The notes below the pieces were generated by a model. It was given only the letters and a program-made list of their open reading frames with translations, did no database searches and was not told the DNA's origin. Shown here in pieces: positions 1-3,798 of a stretch of DNA of 5,163 nt. Position numbers and translations under genes: made by a program. This DNA comes from a bacterium (GTDB taxonomy: Bacteria; Campylobacterota; Campylobacteria; Campylobacterales; Sulfurimonadaceae): assembly GCA_018824795.1 (NCBI GenBank), contig JAHJFL010000104.1, forward strand, positions 1 to 5,163. The letters run 5' to 3'. The first letter of the stretch is position 1; every line of letters begins with the position of its first letter.

Positions 1-720
1 ATCATGTTCTTCATCAACCACAATCAAACCCAAATCTTCTATTGGTAAAAATAGTGCTGAACGAGGTCCTGCAAGAATAAACGCAGTACCGTCATAAATT
101 TTTTCTAATGCCTTTCTTTTTTGCAAAGGTGTAAGTTTTGAGTGCCACATCACCACTTTTTCACCAAAATGCTCCTCCAAACGCTGACTCATCTGAGGTG
201 TCAAAGAGATTTCCGGCATCAAAAATATACTGCGTTTGCCCTGAGCTATCATGAGTTCAAAATACTTCATGTATATCTCAGTTTTACCGCTGCCTGTGTC
301 ACCAAAAAGAAGAGAGATTTTATGTTCTTGTAGAAATTTAAGGGCTTTTTGCTGTTTATCTGAAAGAGTTATTTTAGATTGAAAATTTACTGCATTGATC
401 TCATTTTCACGTTTTGTATGTGAATCTTTACCAGTGACATAAGCCACCATCAAACCAAGTGACTCGCCAATGGAACAGTTATAATAAGTAGAAATAAACG
501 CAGCAAGATCTAACTGCTCTTTAGAATAATAAGACTCTGTAACTTCCAAAACTTCACTTGTTTGAAAATCAGGTTTTATGCTTGAAGAGATAATAACAGC
601 TTTGTAAACTTTATTTCTAAGTGACACTTCGACAGCTCTTCCAATTTTTAAATCAAGAGCAGAGCTGTAAGTAAGCAGAGAGAGGGGTGAAGAGAGGAGT
701 GCTACTTCATAAAAATACAA
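1..720 (-). CDS. priA: Primosomal replication restart helicase PriA, N-terminal 240 residues (3' end outside window)
   Basis: PriA is a 3'-to-5' superfamily 2 DNA helicase that recognises abandoned replication forks and reloads the replisome. The visible 240 codons read without a stop. Residues 1-95 correspond to the N-terminal DNA-binding part (MYFYEVALL start), and helicase lobe 1 follows. The Walker A motif GDTGSGKTE is at residues 140-148, MPEISLTPQM at 168-177, and GPRSALFLP then LIVVDEEHD (Walker B, DEEH box) at 218-240. This combination is diagnostic for PriA. The zinc-binding region and helicase lobe 2 lie beyond position 1. The start is TTG at 718-720: an in-frame TAA lies eight codons upstream, an AGAGGA ribosome site sits 4 nt before the TTG, and the next in-frame ATG is about 90 codons inside. 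It begins 17 nt after the pilin gene at 738-1196, so it is probably co-transcribed with it and possibly translationally coupled. Function is certain; the start is likely. Confidence 0.95.
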   Translation of the reverse strand, partial: MYFYEVALLSSPLSLLTYSSALDLKIGRAVEVSLRNKVYKAVIISSSIKPDFQTSEVLEVTESYYSKEQLDLAAFISTYYNCSIGESLGLMVAYVTGKDSHTKRENEINAVNFQSKITLSDKQQKALKFLQEHKISLLFGDTGSGKTEIYMKYFELMIAQGKRSIFLMPEISLTPQMSQRLEEHFGEKVVMWHSKLTPLQKRKALEKIYDGTAFILAGPRSALFLPIEDLGLIVVDEEHD

Positions 721-724
721 ACAA

Positions 725-730
725 TCCTCT
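725..730 (-). promoter_or_regulatory. Ribosome binding site that decides the TTG start of priA
   Basis: AGAGGA on the minus strand lies 4 nt before the TTG at 718-720. It is the only purine-rich site near the beginning of the priA frame. It supports a non-ATG start just downstream of the preceding pilin stop codon. Confidence 0.6.
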
Positions 731-737
731 TTGATAC

Positions 738-1196
738 TTAATTAGTTAGTTGTGAGCAGTTTGTTCCGGCTGTACATGTGAAAGTGCCAGTATCGCCATT
801 ATATGTAAATGTATTATCTGTACCTTCCAATTTATACTTATAAGTGGTAAGAGTACCTACGGTAGCTGCTCCGTGCCAATGTCCATCTTTATTCTCAGGT
901 GTTACACCATACATAAGTAAAGCATTTGCAGCAGTACCATTATTATCAAAGTATAAGCCAGCTGTACCATGCAACTTAGTTATCCAACCACTTTGCCCTT
1001 TGATAAGTCTTACTTGTCTCTCAGTTACAATAGCTGAACGTATCGCGGCCACATCAGCCCGACCCTTTGATATTTGCGCATCCGTTCTTGTTGCGGCAAA
1101 TTTTGGAATTGCAACAGCAGCCAAAATACCTAATACAACTATTACAAATACCAATTCTATCATTGTAAAAGCAAATTTATTTTTATATGATTTCAT
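738..1196 (-). CDS. Prepilin-type N-terminal methylation domain protein (pilin/pseudopilin 1), 152 aa
   Basis: This is a secreted, membrane-anchored subunit of a type IV pilus-like or type II secretion-like filament; the exact system cannot be told. A 9-residue basic leader (MKSYKNKFA) precedes the prepilin peptidase site, giving mature FTMIE with Glu5, Gly14 and Pro22 conserved and a hydrophobic N-terminal helix. The motif AATRTDAQ follows. The C-terminal domain is rich in Gly, Thr and Asn and ends with a C-x5-C pair (C141, C147) that could form a small disulfide loop. An upstream in-frame GTG at 1206-1208 would add four residues, but it overlaps the AGGTGG ribosome site, so ATG at 1194-1196 is chosen. 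It is the last of three tandem pilin genes, 17 nt after the second and 17 nt before priA. No prepilin peptidase, ATPase or platform gene is in the window. Confidence 0.88.
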   Translation of the reverse strand: MKSYKNKFAFTMIELVFVIVVLGILAAVAIPKFAATRTDAQISKGRADVAAIRSAIVTERQVRLIKGQSGWITKLHGTAGLYFDNNGTAANALLMYGVTPENKDGHWHGAATVGTLTTYKYKLEGTDNTFTYNGDTGTFTCTAGTNCSQLTN

Positions 1197-1204
1197 AATT
1201 TTTA

Positions 1205-1210
1205 CCACCT
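1205..1210 (-). promoter_or_regulatory. Ribosome binding site that decides the start of pilin 1
   Basis: AGGTGG on the minus strand lies 8 nt before the ATG at 1194-1196. The alternative GTG start at 1206-1208 falls inside this site, which argues against it. The site lies within the 17-nt gap after the pilin 2 stop codon. Confidence 0.65.
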
Positions 1211-1213
1211 AAA

Positions 1214-1666
1214 TTAATATACGATTGATGTTCCTCTTAATCTTATCTCATAATTAGTTTCATCAATTCTATTTTGTAATTTCAGACATAAATCATTTGT
1301 ACTGCTTATGAGACTAACATTTAAATCTTCATTTGTCGCATTAGACTCAATAGACATACTAATGCAATCAACATTATCTATTTTTATTATAGCAGTCCTA
1401 GGTGTAGAAATATCAGCCTCACCCATATTTACAAGACTGTTCATTGCACTCGACATTAAAGACAAATCTGTAGTAGTATTAGCATTAGCAACAGCATAAG
1501 CAGATATATCAATAGCTATAGTTCCTATATCCATTGCCATCTTTGAAACTTTTGCATCATTCCTTGTCGCAGAAAACATAGGAATTGCCACAGCAGACAA
1601 TATACCCAGTATAACTATAACGAATATCATTTCAATCATAGTAAAGGCCCTGCTTGATTTTTGCAT
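1214..1666 (-). CDS. Prepilin-type N-terminal methylation domain protein (pilin/pseudopilin 2), 150 aa
   Basis: A short leader (MQKSSRA) precedes FTMIE, so prepilin peptidase should cut between Ala7 and Phe8. The mature protein has Glu5, Gly14 and Pro22 and a hydrophobic helix to about residue 28, then SATRNDAK as in its neighbours. The C-terminal domain is different: it is rich in Ala, Ser, Asn and Ile, with cysteines at 101 and 127 that could pair. It ends GTSIVY, like the GGSHVVY end of pilin 3. The ATG has a GGAG site 6 nt upstream. The gene is followed 17 nt later by pilin 1 and preceded by a 152-nt gap with its own candidate promoter, so it is probably the first gene of a pilin 2-pilin 1-priA unit. 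The family is certain from the N-terminus; whether it is a major or minor subunit is not shown. Confidence 0.88.
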   Translation of the reverse strand: MQKSSRAFTMIEMIFVIVILGILSAVAIPMFSATRNDAKVSKMAMDIGTIAIDISAYAVANANTTTDLSLMSSAMNSLVNMGEADISTPRTAIIKIDNVDCISMSIESNATNEDLNVSLISSTNDLCLKLQNRIDETNYEIRLRGTSIVY

Positions 1667-1707
1667 TTGTTACTCCATTAATCTACATATACTTTAGTTT
1701 GAATTTT

Positions 1708-1716
1708 ATAATAGCA
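1708..1716 (-). promoter_or_regulatory. Candidate extended -10 promoter for pilin 2, pilin 1 and priA
   Basis: The minus strand reads TGCTATTAT, an extended -10 with five of six bases of TATAAT. Transcription would begin near 1701, leaving a leader of about 35 nt before the ATG at 1666. I see no good -35, which is common for housekeeping promoters in Campylobacterota. AT-rich DNA yields such matches by chance, so this is only a candidate. Confidence 0.4.
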
Positions 1717-1754
1717 TATTTTTGATAATTTAAGATTGAAATTTTATTTTAAGA

Positions 1755-1777
1755 GAATACAGATTATACCTGTATTC
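1755..1777 (-). other. Inverted repeat that overlaps and competes with the hairpin at 1773-1800
   Basis: GAATACAG (1755-1762) and CTGTATTC (1770-1777) are perfect 8-bp complements around a 7-nt loop. The right arm shares bases 1773-1777 with the left arm of the next repeat, so the two stems cannot form fully at once. The loop contains TATAAT on the minus strand (1763-1768), a possible alternative -10. Confidence 0.5.
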
Positions 1778-1800
1778 CCACGAAGAGAAAGGTGGGAATA
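1773..1800 (-). terminator. Hairpin after pilin 3 (weak terminator or mRNA 3' stabiliser)
   Basis: TATTCCCAC (1773-1781) and GTGGGAATA (1792-1800) form a perfect 9-bp stem with a 10-nt loop, 18 nt beyond the pilin 3 stop codon on the minus strand. The stem has a core of four G-C pairs, but the sequence that follows in the direction of transcription (CAGGTATAATC) is not a U-tract. Partial termination, or protection of the pilin 3 mRNA end, is therefore more likely than a strong intrinsic terminator. Confidence 0.45.
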
Positions 1801-1818
1801 TTCAAGTAAAGAGAAAGA

Positions 1819-2190
1819 TTAATAAACTACGTGAGAACCACCGAATGATTTCGTACCGTTAAGATCTCTAGCACCAGCCATTGTATGCGCTTGTGTACAA
1901 TATGCATCTGAACCTGTTGTACCAATGGAAACATTACCATCTGTACCAACTGTAATTGTAAAACATTTTAATTGCTTACAAGCAGACGAAGCATTTGAAT
2001 CAGTTATATTACCTTCACCAGTGTACATTCCACCTAAATCTGTAATACACGTAGCAAGATTAGCAACGTCTGTAGAAGTTTTAGCATCATCACGAGTAGC
2101 AGCAAGTTTTGGAATAGCTACAGCTGCTAAAATACCTAAAATAACGATAACGAAGATCAATTCGATCATTGTAAAACCAGCTCTTTTCAT
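1819..2190 (-). CDS. Prepilin-type N-terminal methylation domain protein (pilin/pseudopilin 3), 123 aa
   Basis: The leader MKRAG ends in the canonical Gly before the prepilin peptidase site, and the mature protein starts FTMIE with Glu5, Gly14 and Pro22. A hydrophobic N-terminal helix runs to about residue 27, followed by AATRDDAK. The compact C-terminal domain has four cysteines (48, 71, 76, 98), enough for two disulfides, and many Gly, Thr and Ser residues. It ends GGSHVVY, resembling the end of pilin 2. A strong AAGGAG site lies 6 nt before the ATG. It is the promoter-proximal gene of the three-pilin array and is divergent from flgB. Its strong ribosome site, canonical leader and flanking hairpins would fit the most abundant subunit, but that is inference. 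It could equally be a type II secretion pseudopilin or a type IV pilin. Confidence 0.88.
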   Translation of the reverse strand: MKRAGFTMIELIFVIVILGILAAVAIPKLAATRDDAKTSTDVANLATCITDLGGMYTGEGNITDSNASSACKQLKCFTITVGTDGNVSIGTTGSDAYCTQAHTMAGARDLNGTKSFGGSHVVY

Positions 2191-2217
2191 AAAGAACTCC
2201 TTGAATTAAAAAATTTG

Positions 2218-2233
2218 GATTACACTAGTAATC
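2218..2233 (-). repeat. Small inverted repeat near the presumed 5' end of the pilin 3 transcript
   Basis: GATTAC (2218-2223) and GTAATC (2228-2233) are perfect complements with a 4-nt loop. The repeat lies 28 nt before the pilin 3 start codon. It could be a 5' hairpin in the mRNA or an operator; the sequence does not decide between them. Confidence 0.35.
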
Positions 2234-2241
2234 TTGCTGTC

Positions 2242-2247
2242 ATTATC
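2242..2247 (-). promoter_or_regulatory. Candidate -10 element for pilin 3
   Basis: GATAAT on the minus strand matches five of six bases of TATAAT. It would start transcription near 2235 and give a leader of about 45 nt. No convincing -35 lies upstream, and no sigma-54 pattern was found on this strand in the gap. This is weak support in AT-rich DNA. Confidence 0.3.
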
Positions 2248-2387
2248 TATCAGTAATTCTAAAAGCTTGCTTAAAGCGTACTTTTGAGGTGAGAATGTGA
2301 TAAGTTTACAAAAAACATTAAAAACTAAAAAGAACTTATAGAAATACAATGCAAACTATACTTATTTATCTGTATAAAAATTTACAT

Positions 2388-2405
2388 TTGGAACTAAAAA
2401 TGCTT
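2388..2405 (+). promoter_or_regulatory. Sigma-54 (RpoN) promoter of the flgB-flgC-fliE operon
   Basis: TTGGAAC, five A-rich bases and ATGCTT place the invariant GG (2390-2391) and GC (2402-2403) exactly 10 nt apart, as sigma-54 requires. TTGGAAC is the -24 form typical of Campylobacter and Helicobacter flagellar genes. Transcription should start near 2414, about 25 nt before flgB. In this group rod genes are known to be RpoN-dependent under the FlgS-FlgR two-component system, which agrees with the position. Confidence 0.85.
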
Positions 2406-2426
2406 GTATTTAAATAATTATAAAAA

Positions 2427-2432
2427 AAGGAG
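2427..2432 (+). promoter_or_regulatory. Ribosome binding site that supports the GTG start of flgB
   Basis: AAGGAG lies 6 nt before the GTG at 2439-2441. The strong site and ideal spacing support GTG as the start; the next in-frame ATG is at codon 25, inside the conserved N-terminal region. Confidence 0.75.
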
Positions 2433-2438
2433 TCTTCC

Positions 2439-2870
2439 GTGGGCATTCAAATTTCTCGTACACATGATCTTCTCAGTGATGCTCTTGACTATAGAGCTGC
2501 TCGTCAAGATATGATTGCGTCAAACATTGCAAACGCAGACACTCCTTTTTATCGACCAAGAGACATAAGCTTTCAAGATGCTTTACTTGCTAAAAAAGCA
2601 GATGCTTTAAACGAAAAAAGTCCACATCTTGAACTGGCTCAGACAAACGCAAATCATCTTCCGCTTCAGAGTCAAAGCAGTAGTCATAAACCAAAACTTT
2701 TTTTTAGAGACGGGCATATGGCTAGAAATGATGGGAACAGTGTGGATTTGGATGTTGAAACAACTGAGATGAGTAAAAACTCTGTGATGTTTAATGCACT
2801 CATTCAGGCAAATAAAAAAGATGGAAACATTTTCAAAAGTGTCATTGACGCTTCAAGTAAAGTAAGTTAA
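2439..2870 (+). CDS. flgB: Flagellar basal body rod protein FlgB, 143 aa
   Basis: FlgB is a proximal rod subunit of the flagellar basal body, exported by the flagellar type III apparatus and assembled across the periplasm next to FliE. The N-terminal rod signature SNIANADTP is at residues 28-36, followed by FYRPRDISFQ. The C-terminal part has the family stretch NSVDLDVETTEMSKN (100-114) and ends in an amphipathic helix, as expected for axial proteins that pack through both termini. The length is normal for FlgB. The start is GTG, with AAGGAG 6 nt upstream. It is the first gene of the flgB-flgC-fliE operon, behind a sigma-54 promoter, and is 10 nt from flgC. Confidence 0.96.
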   Translation: MGIQISRTHDLLSDALDYRAARQDMIASNIANADTPFYRPRDISFQDALLAKKADALNEKSPHLELAQTNANHLPLQSQSSSHKPKLFFRDGHMARNDGNSVDLDVETTEMSKNSVMFNALIQANKKDGNIFKSVIDASSKVS

Positions 2871-2880
2871 GGATTAAAAG

Positions 2881-3375
2881 ATGTCTAATTTTTTAAATAG
2901 CTTTGATATTAGTGGTTACGGTTTATCTGCTCAAAGAGTACGTGTAAATACCATTTCAAGCAACATTGCAAACGCGCAGACTACACGAACTGAAGAAGGC
3001 GGACCTTACAGACGTCAAGAAGTAGTTTTTAAGGCAGTAGACTTTAATGAATACTACAATAAAGCACTTGGTGAAAATAGTGAAAGTGCAAAATACGAAG
3101 ATCCACTCCAAGAGGGCGCTTTTGGTAAAAAGGTGAATCCTGCTATAATGAGCGTTTTAGTTGACAAGATTTCACGTGATGACAGAGCACCGAAATTAAA
3201 ATTTGACCCAAGCCACCCGGATGCTGATGCTAATGGATATGTTGCTTACCCAAATATTAATCCTGTTATAGAAATGGCCGATTTAGTCGAAGCAACACGC
3301 TCGTACCAAGCAAACGTAGCTGCGTTTGAAAGTGCAAAAGATATGGCAAATAATGCCATTTCATTATTTCAATAA
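2881..3375 (+). CDS. flgC: Flagellar basal body rod protein FlgC, 164 aa
   Basis: FlgC is another proximal rod subunit, secreted by the flagellar type III system and stacked on FlgB in the periplasm. The N-terminal rod motif SSNIANAQTTRTEEGGPYRRQ spans residues 26-46. The C-terminal FlgC signature is complete: DPSHPDAD (109-116), GYVAYPNIN (119-127), then EMADLVEATRSYQANV (131-146). At 164 residues it is longer than enterobacterial FlgC (about 134) but of the size seen in other Campylobacterota. The ribosome site AAGGAT overlaps the flgB stop codon, so translation of the two is probably coupled. fliE begins 12 nt downstream. Confidence 0.97.
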   Translation: MSNFLNSFDISGYGLSAQRVRVNTISSNIANAQTTRTEEGGPYRRQEVVFKAVDFNEYYNKALGENSESAKYEDPLQEGAFGKKVNPAIMSVLVDKISRDDRAPKLKFDPSHPDADANGYVAYPNINPVIEMADLVEATRSYQANVAAFESAKDMANNAISLFQ

Positions 3376-3387
3376 GAAGAGTAAATT

Positions 3388-3687
3388 ATGAATAACATTG
3401 GCGGTATCCAGGGGATTTCTTCCTCAGACCTTTTAAAACAAAAAAGCAAAACTGACCTCACCGGTGGTGATGCCTTTAGTGAACACTTAAAATCAGCCCT
3501 CAATGAAACAAATGAATTGCAGGTTGACAGTGAAAAAGCTATTGCCGATATGGCTACAGGTCAAGTAAAAGATTTACATCAAGCGGCACTCGCCATTGGC
3601 AAAGCTGAAACAAGTATGAAACTTATGCTTGAGATAAGAAACAAAGCGCTAAACGCATATAAAGAACTCGGACGTACTCAATTATAA
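3388..3687 (+). CDS. fliE: Flagellar hook-basal body protein FliE, 99 aa
   Basis: FliE joins the membrane MS ring (FliF) to the proximal rod and is needed for export of later flagellar substrates. The protein has the usual length of about 100 residues: a variable N-terminus, then the conserved part FSEHLKSALNETNELQVDSE (30-49), and the C-terminal half with DLHQAALAIGKAETSMKLMLEIRNKALNAYKEL, where the helical FliE signature lies. An AGAAGAG site precedes the ATG in the 12-nt gap after flgC. It is the last flagellar gene of this operon. A terminator-like hairpin and a separate promoter follow before ftsI. Confidence 0.96.
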   Translation: MNNIGGIQGISSSDLLKQKSKTDLTGGDAFSEHLKSALNETNELQVDSEKAIADMATGQVKDLHQAALAIGKAETSMKLMLEIRNKALNAYKELGRTQL

Positions 3688-3697
3688 CCGCACATTA

Positions 3698-3739
3698 TTC
3701 TCATTCTCATGTTTTATCTTGGAATGAGAAGATTTTCTC
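3698..3739 (+). terminator. Terminator-like hairpins after fliE
   Basis: TTCTCATTC (3698-3706) and GAATGAGAA (3722-3730) form a perfect 9-bp stem with a 15-nt loop, followed by GATTTTCTCT. A shorter alternative stem, GAGAA (3726-3730) with TTCTC (3735-3739), uses the same right arm. The stem has only three G-C pairs and the T-run is short, so it may end transcription only partly. Confidence 0.45.
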
Positions 3740-3759
3740 TGCATTATCTAAACTTAAAA

Positions 3760-3768
3760 TGCTATAAT
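3760..3768 (+). promoter_or_regulatory. Extended -10 promoter of ftsI
   Basis: TGCTATAAT is a perfect extended -10 element. It would start transcription near 3775 and give a leader of about 24 nt before the ATG at 3799. The -35 region is poor, as is usual for sigma-70 promoters in Campylobacterota. It would let ftsI be expressed independently of the flagellar sigma-54 promoter. Confidence 0.6.
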
Positions 3769-3798
3769 CCTCTCAAAAACTAAAAGTACTCATAAAAT

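Noticed and set aside
142..333. Open frame of 63 codons on the plus strand
   Set aside because: It lies wholly inside priA on the opposite strand, where the Walker A region is unmistakable, and the protein shows no recognisable features.
844..1212. Open frame of 122 codons on the plus strand
   Set aside because: It is antisense to pilin 1; its hydrophobic stretch is the reverse reading of the pilin helix codons.
1308..1499. Open frame of 63 codons on the plus strand
   Set aside because: It is antisense to pilin 2, with no ribosome site or family features.
1763..1768. Perfect TATAAT on the minus strand between pilin 3 and pilin 2
   Set aside because: It lies in the loop of an inverted repeat with no -35 or TGn extension and would give a leader of about 90 nt; the TGCTATTAT at 1708-1716 is better placed. 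It remains possible as a second start.
1925..2209. Open frame of 94 codons on the plus strand
   Set aside because: It is antisense to pilin 3 and mirrors the same pattern as the frame opposite pilin 1, as expected from the shared N-terminal coding sequence.
2357..2376. Inverted repeat TATAC/GTATA upstream of the flgB promoter
   Set aside because: Five A/T-rich pairs around a 10-nt gap are expected by chance in DNA of this composition.
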